Below, one piece after another: positions 1 through 11,765 of a DNA stretch of 64,000 nt (position 1 is its first letter; the number at the start of each line of letters is the position of its first letter). The notes beneath the pieces are model-generated. The model searched no databases. It saw only the letters and a list, made by a program, of their open reading frames with translations, and had not been told where the DNA came from. The translations under genes and the position numbers were made by a program. This DNA is from Nakamurella deserti (GTDB taxonomy: Bacteria; Actinomycetota; Actinomycetes; Mycobacteriales; Nakamurellaceae): the NCBI RefSeq assembly GCF_003260015.1, contig NZ_QCXS01000002.1:2046001-2110000 (forward strand), in the 5' to 3' direction.

Positions 1-220
1 GGAGGGACGGGTGCCGCCACGGGACTGCTCACGGGTCCTACCTCTCTCAGGGGCGCGTCCCGGCCGGTCGGGCCGGGCGGACGCCACCACCGGGGGCCGG
101 CGACGGTGCCGGCCTCCGGAACGACTGCTGTGGAGAAACTATCCGCCGCCGGGGATTCCGGTGTGACGGGACGGTCGCGGCCAACGTGTCGGGGGTGCCC
201 GAGCATTGTGTCCGACCGGG
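1..220. other. Intergenic left edge, no gene seen
   Basis: I see no supportable gene in this GC-rich stretch. The only signal before the first gene is the terminator that follows it at 221-261. Open frames across it belong to an antisense reading of the BMP lipoprotein gene. If that lipoprotein has transporter partners, they lie outside the window. Confidence 0.5.
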
Positions 221-261
221 AAAACGAGCGGAGTCCCGGGACCTGCGCCCCGGGACTCCGC
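221..261 (-). terminator. Rho-independent terminator of the BMP lipoprotein gene
   Basis: A perfect 13-bp inverted repeat (228-240 and 249-261) encloses an 8-nt loop. Read on the minus strand it is followed by TCGTTTT (221-227), the expected U-tract. It lies about 70 nt past the stop codon of the minus-strand lipoprotein gene. Confidence 0.8.
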
Positions 262-333
262 TGTACCGCTCACTGCACGTTCACTGCCGGACACCCACCG
301 CCGGCCGTGGCCGACCCGTGCCGGGCAGGTCGA

Positions 334-1545
334 TCAGGCGTCGGCCGGATCGGTCGGAACGGTGATCTCGCCGTCGACGATCTGCTGCTTGAGCGCCTCC
401 AGCTGCGGGACGATGTCGGTCAGGTAGTCACCGGAGGTGGAGTAGCCGACACCGTTGGTGGACAGGTCGAAGACCTTGGTGCCACCGGCGGTGTCACCCG
501 CCTGGACCTGCTCGATGGTCTGGTAGACGGCCTCGTCGACGCGCTTGAGCATCGAGGTCAGGATGACCTTCTGCTGCTCCGGGGTGGCCAGCAGGTAGGT
601 GTCGGAGTCGACGCCGATGGCCCACTTCTGGGTGCCCGCCGCGGTCGCCTCCGTCGCGGCGTCCACGGTGCCGGCACCGGATCCGCCGGCCGCGCTGTAG
701 ATGATGTCGGTGCCCGCGGAGTACCAGTTCTTGGCGATCTCCTTGGCCTTGTCCGGCGAGTTCCAGGCCGCGTTGTCACCCTCGGCGCCCAGGTAGCTGG
801 ACTCGATCTCGATGTCCGGCGCGACGGCCTTGGCCCCGGCGCGGTAGCCCGCCTCGAAGCGCTTGATCAGCGCGCCCTCCTGGCCACCGATGAAGCCGAT
901 CTTGCAGGTGGTGCTCTTCAGCGCGGCGGCCGCACCGACGAGGAAGGAACCCTGCTCCTCGGCGAAGACCAGGCTCTTCACGTTCGGCTCGTCCACGACG
1001 GAGTCGATGATCGCGTAGGTCAGGTCGGTGTTGGCGGCGGCGGCCGCGGCCACCGTGTCGGTCCACAGGAAGCCGACGGCGATGATGGGGTTGTTCTTGT
1101 TCTGGGTCAGAGTGTTCAGGTTCGGCACCCGGTCGTCGTCGCTGTTGGCCTCGAGCTCGGTGACCGTGACGCCCAGGTCGGTCTCGGCCCGGTCGGCACC
1201 CGATGCGGCCGAGTCGTTGAACGTGCCGTCGCCGCGCCCGCCGGTGTCGAAGGCCAGGCCCACCTGCAACGGCGCACCGCCGCCGGTGGCGGCGGCGGAG
1301 GAGGACTCCGCGGCGGAGCTCGACTCCGCGGCGCTGGTCACCCCGGCGGTGTCGATCGTCTCGGTGGCGCAGCCACCGGCGCCGGTACCGCCGCCGGTGG
1401 AGCTCCCGCCGGTGGTCGCGGCGACCGACGAGGTGCTGTTCGCGGACGTGGACGAACCGGGGGTGCTGCTGTTACCGCAGGCTGCCAACGCGATGGCGGC
1501 GGCGGTGACTCCTGCGATCAGCCGAAGGCTGCGCGCTCGACGCAC
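334..1545 (-). CDS. BMP family (PnrA/Med-like) substrate-binding lipoprotein
   Basis: A 403-residue secreted lipoprotein of the basic membrane protein (BMP) family, which are binding proteins of nucleoside-type ABC importers. I start it at the GTG at 1545 because AAGGAGA lies 5 nt upstream and because this gives a clean signal peptide (VRRARSLRLIAG...) ending in the lipobox LAAC with Cys23. A long Ser/Thr/Ala linker (about 24-90) follows, then the BMP domain opening with GLAFDTGGRGDGTFNDSA. It stands alone between a terminator and the divergent sdh operon, with no permease or ATPase gene in the window. The substrate is not determinable; nucleosides are a family-based guess. Confidence 0.88.
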   Translation of the reverse strand: MRRARSLRLIAGVTAAAIALAACGNSSTPGSSTSANSTSSVAATTGGSSTGGGTGAGGCATETIDTAGVTSAAESSSAAESSSAAATGGGAPLQVGLAFDTGGRGDGTFNDSAASGADRAETDLGVTVTELEANSDDDRVPNLNTLTQNKNNPIIAVGFLWTDTVAAAAAANTDLTYAIIDSVVDEPNVKSLVFAEEQGSFLVGAAAALKSTTCKIGFIGGQEGALIKRFEAGYRAGAKAVAPDIEIESSYLGAEGDNAAWNSPDKAKEIAKNWYSAGTDIIYSAAGGSGAGTVDAATEATAAGTQKWAIGVDSDTYLLATPEQQKVILTSMLKRVDEAVYQTIEQVQAGDTAGGTKVFDLSTNGVGYSTSGDYLTDIVPQLEALKQQIVDGEITVPTDPADA

Positions 1546-1980
1546 GATGATCTCCTTGTGTTCTCCGACAGGGCTGCCTCGCCGTGTCCCGGTGAGGATC
1601 TCCGGTGGTCGGACGACCGGACGGGAAGACCTGCGGTCGTCCGACGACCGGCGGACGGAACCGGATGCACGGGGCATTGCTGGCGGACGTTACCGCCGGG
1701 TACGCCGAACGGGCCAGTCCCGCAGCGCTCCGTGACCGAATCGTGCCCCGCGGAAGAGCGGCGGCCCCGGGCTCCCCGGCGGCGCGGCGGCACGTCCCGG
1801 CTTCGTGACGACACCTTTCGAGGCAGGCGTGCGTCACCCGGATGCGGATGTGAGGTGTCTATGAAGTCACAGCCGCGCTGACGTGAGGTGGTCATCCGGC
1901 CGGGACTACCATCGGGTTCACACCTTTGGGCCGTCCCGGCCTATCGCGTCCCGCCGCCGACGTCGGAGGTCCACCAGATC
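1546..1980. other. Divergent intergenic region between BMP lipoprotein and sdhC
   Basis: A 435-bp non-coding stretch must carry the promoters of both the lipoprotein gene (minus) and sdhCDAB (plus). I find no confident -35/-10 pair. It holds two related palindromes at 1607-1618 and 1635-1649 (separate entry) and a GGAGG ribosome-binding site at 1965-1969 for sdhC. Confidence 0.5.
1607..1649. promoter_or_regulatory. Two tandem GGTCG/CGACC palindromes, possible operator
   Basis: GGTCG-ga-CGACC at 1607-1618 and GGTCGTC-c-GACGACC at 1635-1649 are two similar palindromes with centres 29-30 bp apart. They lie 60-105 nt upstream of the lipoprotein start. Paired palindromes of one half-site family look like repressor operators, but short GC palindromes are common in such DNA, so this is only a candidate. 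Confidence 0.3.
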
Positions 1981-2406
1981 ATGGCCAGTACCGTTGTCCG
2001 CCCCCGCCGGGGAGATCCCGGCGCCCGGCGCGGCTCTCTCTACCGCGGTGGGGAGGGCATGTGGTCCTGGGTCGCCCACCGCATCACCGGCGTCCTCACC
2101 TTCTTCTTCCTCTTCGCGCACGTGCTCGACACCGCGCTGGTCCGGGTGTCCCCGGAGTCGTACAACCTCATCATCGAGACGTACAAGAACCCGCTGGTCA
2201 ACCTCATGGAGGTCGGCCTCGTCGGCGCCGTGCTCTTCCACGCGCTCAACGGCATCCGCATCATGACCGTCGATTTCTGGTCCAAGGGGCCGCGCTACCA
2301 GCGCCCCATGCTGTGGGGCATCCTCGCCGTCTGGGTCCTCGTGATGATCCCCGGCACCTACTTCATGCTCGAGCGCACCGTCGCCACCATGTTCGGGGGT
2401 GCCTGA
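1981..2406 (+). CDS. sdhC: Succinate dehydrogenase cytochrome b556 subunit SdhC
   Basis: A 141-residue membrane anchor of complex II that helps bind heme b and quinone in the cytoplasmic membrane. The start ATG at 1981 follows GGAGG at 1965-1969; a longer frame from 1888 lacks both a ribosome-binding site and family-like sequence. Three hydrophobic helices lie at about 34-54, 76-92 and 110-130. His33 and the motif FHALNGIR (His87) match the SdhC heme/quinone region. First gene of the tightly packed sdhCDAB operon; its TGA overlaps the sdhD ATG by one base. Confidence 0.94.
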   Translation: MASTVVRPRRGDPGARRGSLYRGGEGMWSWVAHRITGVLTFFFLFAHVLDTALVRVSPESYNLIIETYKNPLVNLMEVGLVGAVLFHALNGIRIMTVDFWSKGPRYQRPMLWGILAVWVLVMIPGTYFMLERTVATMFGGA

Positions 2407-2867
2407 TGACCACGGTCTCGCCGAACTCGGCCGCCGCCGCCGCTGAGGCCAACCAGGAGTCCTACCGCGGCATCGAGGCGCCCAACTCCAAGCGCCGCCG
2501 CGTCGCCAGCGGCAAGAACTTCGAGATGTACTCGTGGCTGTTCATGCGGCTGTCCGGCATCGTGCTGGTGGTCCTCGTGCTCGGCCACCTCTTCATCATG
2601 AACATCCTCGACGGCGGCGTGCACCGCATCGACTGGGGCTTCGTCGCCGGTCGCTGGGCGTCCCCGTTCTGGCAGATGTGGGACCTGACGATGCTGTGGC
2701 TCGCGGAGCTGCACGGTGCGAACGGCCTGCGGACGGTCATCAACGACTACGCCCGCAAGGACACCACCCGCTTCTGGCTCACGATGCTGCTGTACGCGTC
2801 GGTCGTCCTGACCATCGGCCTGGGCAGCTTCGTCATCTTCACCTTCGACCCGACCATGGGCGGCTGA
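2406..2867 (+). CDS. sdhD: Succinate dehydrogenase membrane anchor subunit SdhD
   Basis: A 153-residue second membrane anchor of complex II. After a polar ~40-residue N-terminus there are three membrane helices (about 45-67, 85-103, 124-147). His61 and ELHGANGLR (His103) are the probable heme/quinone positions; ELHGANGLR echoes the corresponding motif in SdhC. Its ATG overlaps the sdhC stop (TGATG), which implies translational coupling, and sdhA starts one base after its own stop. Confidence 0.93.
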   Translation: MTTVSPNSAAAAAEANQESYRGIEAPNSKRRRVASGKNFEMYSWLFMRLSGIVLVVLVLGHLFIMNILDGGVHRIDWGFVAGRWASPFWQMWDLTMLWLAELHGANGLRTVINDYARKDTTRFWLTMLLYASVVLTIGLGSFVIFTFDPTMGG

Positions 2868-2868
2868 C

Positions 2869-4628
<1,760 letters not shown>

Positions 4629-4629
<1 letters not shown>

Positions 4630-5429
4630 TGACCAGCACCCTGGAAGCCCCGACTCCGGCGCAACACACCAACCCGCCGCCGAAGGTCCCGGACGGCGCG
4701 GTGACCGTCACCCTGCACCTGCAGCGGTTCAACCCCGAGGTTGACGACGCTCCGCACCTGGAGACCTACCGGGTGCCGGCGCTGCCGACCGACCGGGTCC
4801 TGAACCTGCTGCACTACGTCAAGTGGTACATCGACGGATCGCTGGCGTTCCGCCGCTCGTGCGCGCACGGCATCTGCGGCTCGGACGCGATGCGGATCAA
4901 CGGCCGCAACCGGCTGGCCTGCAAGGTCCTCGTCAAGGACCTGATGACCAGCAAGGGCGACGCCGCCAACCCCACCGCCGACATCACCGTCGAGCCGATC
5001 AAGGGCCTTCCGCTGGAGAAGGACATGATCGTCGACATGGAGCCGTTCTTCGAGGCCTACCGGGCCGTGAAGCCGTTCCTGATCACCCACGGCAACGAGC
5101 CCACCCGTGAGTGGATCCAGTCGGTCGACGACCGCGAGCGGTTCGACGACACCACCAAGTGCATCCTGTGCGCGGCGTGCACCACGTCGTGCCCGGTGTA
5201 CTGGTCGGCCGACAGCTATGTCGGTCCGGCGGCGATCGTCAACGCCCACCGCTTCATCTTCGACTCCCGCGACCAGGGTGCCGAGGAGCGGCTGGAGATC
5301 CTGTCCGACGCCGAAGGCGTGTGGCGCTGCCGCACCACCTTCAACTGCACCGACGCCTGCCCCCGCGGTATCCAGGTCACCAAGGCCATCCAAGAGGTCA
5401 AGCGCGCGTTGATGTTCCGGCGCATCTGA
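4629..5429 (+). CDS. sdhB: Succinate dehydrogenase iron-sulfur subunit SdhB
   Basis: A 266-residue electron-transfer subunit between FAD and quinone. The [2Fe-2S] ligands are Cys78, Cys83, Asp86 and Cys98 (SCAHGICGSD...LAC; Asp at the third position is also seen in E. coli SdhB). The C-terminal clusters use Cys178, 181, 184, 188 (CILCAACTTSCPVYW) and Cys234, 240, 244. The ~20-residue N-terminal extension is Pro/Thr-rich. Last gene of sdhCDAB; a strong terminator begins 19 nt after its stop. Confidence 0.96.
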
Positions 5430-5432
5430 CCG

Positions 5433-7043
5433 GTGGCCGAGGAACGCAGCCGGCCCCTCCCGTCCTGGACGGGAGGGGGCCGGCTTTCTTCTGTCCGGCG
5501 CACGACGGCCGCCGCGCTGACGGCCGTGGTGCTGCTCGGCGCCGCCGCGGTGCCCGCCACGGCCGACGAGTACCTCCCGCCCTCCGAGACGATCGCGCCG
5601 CCGGACACCGGCGACTGCGCCCAGCGGGAGACCCCGCCGCCCGCGGTGGACACCTCGGAGGCACTGCCACCCGGTGTCGCCGCACCCACCCCGCTCCCGG
5701 TCCCGGCCGAGCCGGTCGGCGGCCCGGCGATGGGCGCGTGCGGGTTCGTGCTCCCCGACGGCGCCCCCGCCGTGCCGTCCGACATCTCGGCGACCGCCTG
5801 GATGGTCGCCGACCTGACCACCGGACGGGTGCTCGGCGGTAAGGACGTGCACGGCCGCTACCGGCCGGCCTCCACCCTGAAGCTGCTCACCGCCAGTGTG
5901 CTGTTGCGCAACCTCACCGATCTGGACGCCACGGTGGTCGGCACCCAGGAGGACGCCGATCAGGAGGGCTCCCGCGTCGGCGTCGGGGACGGCGGGATCT
6001 ACACCGTCCGCGACCTGTTCCTGGGGCTGCTGCTGAACTCGGGCAACGACACCGCCAACGCCCTGGCCCGCGCGAACGGCGGCATCGAGGCGACCCTGGC
6101 CGAGATGAACGCGCTGGCCGCGTCGATCGGTGCGCTGGACACCCGGGCGGTGACGGTGTCCGGACTGGACGGCGCCGGCCAGCAGACGTCGGCCTACGAC
6201 CTCGCATTGATCATGAACGAGGCGCTGTCGCTCCCCCGGTTCACCGAGCTGCTGAGTACCCCGGACGCGATCTTCCCCGGTTTCGACACCTACCCGGCCT
6301 TCGGCATCGCCAACGACAACATGCTGCTGGCCGAGTACGAGGGCGCCGTCGGCGGCAAGACCGGCTTCACCGACGATGCCGGCAACACCTTCGTCGGGGT
6401 GGCGCAGCGCAACGGACACCGGCTGGTAGTCACCATGTTGGCCGGCACCCAGCAGCCGCGCCGCCAGTGGATGCAGGCGGCCTCGCTGCTCGACTGGGGA
6501 TTCGCGGTGACCGCGGCGGGTCTCAACCCGGTCGGCCGGCTGGTGGAGCCGGGTGGAGACCTGGACGCCTCGGGCGCGGCGTCGGAGGCCGCGGCCTCGT
6601 CGTCCGCCGCGGCGACGACGGGCCCCGCGCCGGTCACGACACCGTCGGCGACGCCGGCGCACACCACGGCGGCGGAGTCGTCCCCGACGTCGGGGGGCGC
6701 ACGGAGCGGCTGGTGGGTCGGCCTGGTCGCGCTGCTCGTCGTCGCCGCCGGTGCCGCGCTCGTCCTGCTGCGACGGCGGCGGCCGGTCACGGTGACCGGG
6801 GCCGTCGCGTCGGGCGGGGCCGGGTCGAACGATGCGGCACCCGTGGTCGGTGGATCCGCCGCCGGCGGCGCAGCGACCGGTGAGGCCGGCGCACCGGCGG
6901 TCAGGGCCGACGGTGCGGCTGAGGGAGTGCCCGCCCCCGGCGGCGGCGGGGCCGGCCCGGACGGCACCGGGGGCACCGACGACACCGAGGGCACCGAGGG
7001 CACCGGCACGGAGCCGGAAGGACCGGGGTCAGCCTCCCGTTAG
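5433..7043 (+). CDS. Secreted D-alanyl-D-alanine carboxypeptidase (peptidase S11)
   Basis: A penicillin-binding-protein-type enzyme that trims peptidoglycan stem peptides outside the membrane. All three serine-acyltransferase motifs are present: STLK at 147-150, SGN at 203-205 and KTG at 309-311. A signal sequence (about 20-46), a Pro/Thr/Ala linker, one C-terminal membrane helix (about 424-446) and a Gly-rich cytoplasmic tail complete the protein. The GTG at 5433 is the only ATG/GTG/TTG start ahead of the signal peptide's hydrophobic core, yet it has no clear ribosome-binding site and the sdh terminator covers its first codons. Initiation could instead use a downstream GTG within the hydrophobic core. 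Function is secure; the start is not. Confidence 0.88.
   Translation: MAEERSRPLPSWTGGGRLSSVRRTTAAALTAVVLLGAAAVPATADEYLPPSETIAPPDTGDCAQRETPPPAVDTSEALPPGVAAPTPLPVPAEPVGGPAMGACGFVLPDGAPAVPSDISATAWMVADLTTGRVLGGKDVHGRYRPASTLKLLTASVLLRNLTDLDATVVGTQEDADQEGSRVGVGDGGIYTVRDLFLGLLLNSGNDTANALARANGGIEATLAEMNALAASIGALDTRAVTVSGLDGAGQQTSAYDLALIMNEALSLPRFTELLSTPDAIFPGFDTYPAFGIANDNMLLAEYEGAVGGKTGFTDDAGNTFVGVAQRNGHRLVVTMLAGTQQPRRQWMQAASLLDWGFAVTAAGLNPVGRLVEPGGDLDASGAASEAAASSSAAATTGPAPVTTPSATPAHTTAAESSPTSGGARSGWWVGLVALLVVAAGAALVLLRRRRPVTVTGAVASGGAGSNDAAPVVGGSAAGGAATGEAGAPAVRADGAAEGVPAPGGGGAGPDGTGGTDDTEGTEGTGTEPEGPGSASR
5448..5490 (+). terminator. Terminator of sdhCDAB, inside the start of the next reading frame
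   Basis: Arms at about 5448-5463 and 5469-5485 pair along 16 bp with one bulged G and a 5-nt loop (CCTGG), then TTCTT. This is a strong Rho-independent terminator. It lies within the first 19 codons of the only available reading frame of the downstream carboxypeptidase gene, an unusual arrangement discussed in the findings. Confidence 0.82.
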
Positions 7044-7925
7044 GGCCGCGTCCAGCGCCCCGATCTGCGGGAACGGATCGCCGATGGGCCGCACCACCAC
7101 CGTGTGGGCACCGGCCGACCACAGGTCGCGCAGGCCGGCGACGACGTCGGCGGCCGACCCCTCCAGCACGAAGATGTCGGCCGGGTCGACCCCCAGCGGC
7201 GTCGCGACGTCGATCCGGGCCTGTTCGGTCTGCGCGGCGGCGGCCGCCGGGTCGTCGGTGACGAGCACGTAGGCCAGCACGACGATGCGGTGGTCGTCCA
7301 CGGCACCGTCGCGGCCCTCGTCGATCAGCGCCCTGGCGGCGGCGATCCCGGCCGGGCCGGTGCCCTCCGCGAGGATCGTGCCGTCGGCGACCCGGCCGGA
7401 CAGCCGCAGCGACTTCGGTCCGGTGACCCCGGCCAGCAGCGGCAGCGGCGTCCGCAGCGGGTGCACCAGCGTCAGGTCGTCGATGTGCACGGCACGGCCG
7501 TCGTGGGTGACCCGGTCGCCGCGGAGCAGCGCCCGCACCACGGTGAAGGTCTCCTCCAGCAGCGCCAGCGGCGACGGCACCGCCGCCCCGACCTCCCGCA
7601 TCCACGACTGCACACCGTGGCCGATCCCGGCGGTCAACCGCCCCGGATGCAGCCGTCCCAGCGTGGCGAGCTCCATGGCCAGCAGGGCCGGGTTGCGCAG
7701 CGGCGCCGGCACGATGCCGATCCCGACGTGCAGCCGCGCGCTCGCCGCCAGCACTGTGGCGGCCGCACTGACGGCCCCACCCCAGCTCAGGTCCTCGACC
7801 ACCCACACGTCGTCGACCGCGGCCGCGGCCTCGCAGGCCGCCGCCAGCGGGATGAGCTGCTCGGGCGGCAGGCTGCGATCGACCATCACGCCGAGACGAC
7901 CGGTGGGCGGTGCTGAAGAGACCAT
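7029..7925 (-). CDS. LLM class flavin-dependent oxidoreductase
   Basis: A 298-residue luciferase-like monooxygenase-fold (TIM barrel) protein that would use FMN or F420. It begins GRLGVMVDRSLPPEQ and carries the typical VWVVEDLSWGG, GIGIVPAPLRNPALLAMELATL and GRLTAGIGHGVQSWM segments. I start it at the ATG at 7925; the upstream in-frame extension is low-complexity and unlike the family. Its last 15 nt overlap the end of the convergent carboxypeptidase gene. The substrate cannot be deduced from sequence. Confidence 0.85.
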   Translation of the reverse strand: MVSSAPPTGRLGVMVDRSLPPEQLIPLAAACEAAAAVDDVWVVEDLSWGGAVSAAATVLAASARLHVGIGIVPAPLRNPALLAMELATLGRLHPGRLTAGIGHGVQSWMREVGAAVPSPLALLEETFTVVRALLRGDRVTHDGRAVHIDDLTLVHPLRTPLPLLAGVTGPKSLRLSGRVADGTILAEGTGPAGIAAARALIDEGRDGAVDDHRIVVLAYVLVTDDPAAAAAQTEQARIDVATPLGVDPADIFVLEGSAADVVAGLRDLWSAGAHTVVVRPIGDPFPQIGALDAALTGG

Positions 7926-8095
7926 GAGGTCATTGTGGCGTGTCCGCCTCGCCCGGCGGGCACCGCGACCGGCACCGGCCCGTCCCGAATGTCCCCGGAC
8001 GGACGCTGGACAGCCGCCGGTCGACCCTGCACGCTGGGGAGTCGGGCCGGGTGGCACGGCTGCCGACCCGGTTCTCCGCCGGAGGGGGCGTCGCC

Positions 8096-8971
8096 ATGGG
8101 CACACCACAGGAGCCGTCGTCCGCCGACGGGCCGGCCGGGTTGCGGCTGTTCCAGCGGTCGGCGCAGGACGACGAGTCGGTGCAGCGGATGCTGACGCTG
8201 CTGGACATGCAGGACACCGCACCGGGCATCGAGCGGCTGCGCCGGTGGGCCCTCGAGGTCGCCGCACCGCGCCGCGGCGAGACGGTCGTGGACGTGGGGA
8301 GCGGCACCGGCACCGTCGTGCGGCGGCTGGCCGGCGTCGTGGGGCCGGGGCTGGTCACCGGCATCGAACCGAACCCGCGCCTGCGGGCGGTGGCGGAGGA
8401 GCGCACACCCGCCGACCCCCCCGGCGTCGCCCACCGTCACGGCACCGCCACCGACCTGCCCTTCGACGACGGCAGCGTCGACCTGGTGTGGTGTGAGCGG
8501 GTGCTGCAGCACCTGTACGAGCCGGCGGCGGCGGTGGCGGAGATCGCGCGGGTGCTCCGGCCGGGAGGGCGGGCGGTGCTGCTCGACTCCGACCACCGCA
8601 CCCGGGTGACCTCCGACGTCGACCCCGACGTCGACGCGCGGCTGCTCGGGGTGTTCCTCGCGTCCCAGCCCAATCCGTCCGCGGCGCGGCGGATCCCCCG
8701 GCAGGTCCGTGACGCCGGCCTGGTGCTGGACCCCGACATCGGATCCAGCGCCCTGATCTTCCCGGCGGCCCTCGTGGCCGGGTCGGCGTTGCTCGAGTTG
8801 AACGCGGCTGCGGCGGTGGAGCGCGGAGCCGTGACCCGCGTCGAGGCCGACGAGGCGGTGCGGCGCTTCCGGGCGGCGGCGGCGGAGGGGGTGGCGTTCT
8901 CGGCGGTGACCGTGTTCGGGTTCCTGGCCCGCAAGCCCGGCGCGGCCGACGACCCCGCCCGGACGGGCTGA
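8096..8971 (+). CDS. Class I SAM-dependent methyltransferase
   Basis: A 291-residue Rossmann-fold methyltransferase of the ubiE/Methyltransf_11 type. Motif I VVDVGSGTG (64-72), the acidic residue ending strand 2 (GIEPN), the D-x-P-F-x-x-x-S-x-D segment (DLPFDDGSVDLV) and the post-motif LRPGGRAVLLD are present. The ATG at 8096 follows GGAGGGGG at 8080-8087, so the longer frame from 7940 is rejected. It is divergent from the LLM oxidoreductase and convergent with the BrkB-like gene 8 nt away. The methyl acceptor is unknown; a small molecule is most likely. Confidence 0.85.
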   Translation: MGTPQEPSSADGPAGLRLFQRSAQDDESVQRMLTLLDMQDTAPGIERLRRWALEVAAPRRGETVVDVGSGTGTVVRRLAGVVGPGLVTGIEPNPRLRAVAEERTPADPPGVAHRHGTATDLPFDDGSVDLVWCERVLQHLYEPAAAVAEIARVLRPGGRAVLLDSDHRTRVTSDVDPDVDARLLGVFLASQPNPSAARRIPRQVRDAGLVLDPDIGSSALIFPAALVAGSALLELNAAAAVERGAVTRVEADEAVRRFRAAAAEGVAFSAVTVFGFLARKPGAADDPARTG

Positions 8972-8979
8972 GCCGGCGG

Positions 8980-10083
8980 TCAGTCCGAGCGGCGGCGCCG
9001 GACCGTCCGGGCGACCCAACCGGCGGCGGCGCCGACCCCGATCCCCCCGGCCAGCGCAGGGACGCTGCGGGTGCGGTACTGCGGCTGGACGACCACGGCG
9101 AGGTCGTCGTCCTCCTCCGGGATCGCCGGCCACTCGCTGGTGCCGATCCAGGCCGCGATCATCAACACCATTCGGGCGACCAGGTTGACGATGGCCAGCA
9201 GCACGATGATCGACCCGAAGGCCGCCGCGGTCGCGGAGCCGCTGAATAGCTGCAGCAGGGTGGACAGCAGCAGCTTGAACAACTCGAAGATGATGGCGGC
9301 GGCGATGGCGCCCCGCCAGATCTTGCGGCGCGGCACCTCCTCGCTGTGCACGGGCAGGAACCGGTAGAGGAAGTAGAACAGCCCGATGCTGACCATCAGG
9401 GCCAGCAGGATGGGCACGATCGACAGCACCGCGGTCACCCAACCCACGTCGTCCAGACCCAGGAGCTCGGCGAACACGCCGGTGAGCGCGGTGCCGATGG
9501 CACTGAGCACCACCGAGACCAGGATGCCGACCCCGAGTACGACCAGGGCGACCAGATCCTTGCCCAGGCCCTTGACGAAGCTGTCCTGGTACTTCGGCGG
9601 CATGTCCCACTTGGGCCGCCACTGCGCTTGGACGGCGGTGCGGATGTTGGTCATCCAGCCGATCCCGGTGTACAGGCCCAGGGCGAGTGAGATGGCGCCG
9701 ACCGCCCACCGGGCACTGATCGCGTTGTCGATGATCCCGTTGACGGTCTTCGCGAGCTCCGGACCCGACTGCTCGAAGACCGTGGTGACCTGCTCCTTGA
9801 GCTCCTGGATGAGGTCCGGCCGACCACTGAGCACGATGCCGGTGACCGAGAAGGCCAGACCCAGGATGGGGACCAGCGACACCAGCGTGAAGTAGGTGAT
9901 GGCCGCCGCGAAGGACGAGCCCAGGCGGTCCCCGAAGCGGGTGAACATCCGCAACAGGTGGGCGACCCAGGGCTTCTTCGAGATGCGGCCCCACAGCTTG
10001 ACGGGGGCGGCCGGACCTTCGGCGTCGTGCCGGGCCTGCGCGTGGGTCTTGTACGTCGCGTCGGCGAGCGTGGGCTTGTCCAT
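8980..10083 (-). CDS. YihY/BrkB family integral membrane protein
   Basis: A 367-residue polytopic membrane protein. After a ~35-residue polar start come RFGDRLGSSFAAAITYFTL and VPILGLAFSV, the family's signature first helices, and about six membrane segments in all up to residue ~310. An Arg-rich C-terminal tail (VRRRRSD) ends it. The family's function is poorly defined (formerly called ribonuclease BN in error). ATG at 10083 is preceded by GAAGGGGA. It lies directly downstream of trpS on the same strand, 89 nt away. Confidence 0.85.
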   Translation of the reverse strand: MDKPTLADATYKTHAQARHDAEGPAAPVKLWGRISKKPWVAHLLRMFTRFGDRLGSSFAAAITYFTLVSLVPILGLAFSVTGIVLSGRPDLIQELKEQVTTVFEQSGPELAKTVNGIIDNAISARWAVGAISLALGLYTGIGWMTNIRTAVQAQWRPKWDMPPKYQDSFVKGLGKDLVALVVLGVGILVSVVLSAIGTALTGVFAELLGLDDVGWVTAVLSIVPILLALMVSIGLFYFLYRFLPVHSEEVPRRKIWRGAIAAAIIFELFKLLLSTLLQLFSGSATAAAFGSIIVLLAIVNLVARMVLMIAAWIGTSEWPAIPEEDDDLAVVVQPQYRTRSVPALAGGIGVGAAAGWVARTVRRRRSD

Positions 10084-10172
10084 CGGTCAACGTCCCCTTC
10101 GGTGTGGCGGTGGTGACGCTCGCGAGCCCGGGCCCGGGTGTGCGGCCGGGCGGGCGGTCCCGCAGGCTGTGT

Positions 10173-11663
<1,491 letters not shown>

Positions 11664-11700
11664 TCACCGGACGAGTCAAGCACGGCGTCACCGTGGCGCC

Positions 11701-11743
11701 GGAAACGCCGCACCGCCCGACCGGAGCCGGTCGGGCGGTGCGG
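11701..11743 (-). terminator. Terminator of the osmoprotectant importer operon
   Basis: A perfect 17-bp inverted repeat (11708-11724 and 11727-11743) lies just past the stop of the minus-strand binding-protein gene. On that strand it is followed by CGTTTCC, a weak U-tract. Probable transcription end of the four-gene ABC operon. Confidence 0.65.
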
Positions 11744-11765
11744 TGATGACGACGGAGCGGGCAGG

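Noticed and set aside
106-1881. A 591-residue plus-strand reading frame opposite the BMP lipoprotein
   Set aside because: It is an antisense shadow caused by high GC; its sequence is Gly/Arg/Val low-complexity with no ribosome-binding site, while the minus strand shows a complete BMP lipoprotein.
10105-10150. GC palindrome GAGCCCGGGCCCGGG between trpS and the BrkB-like gene
   Set aside because: A short GC palindrome without U-tract or other support; expected by chance in this composition.
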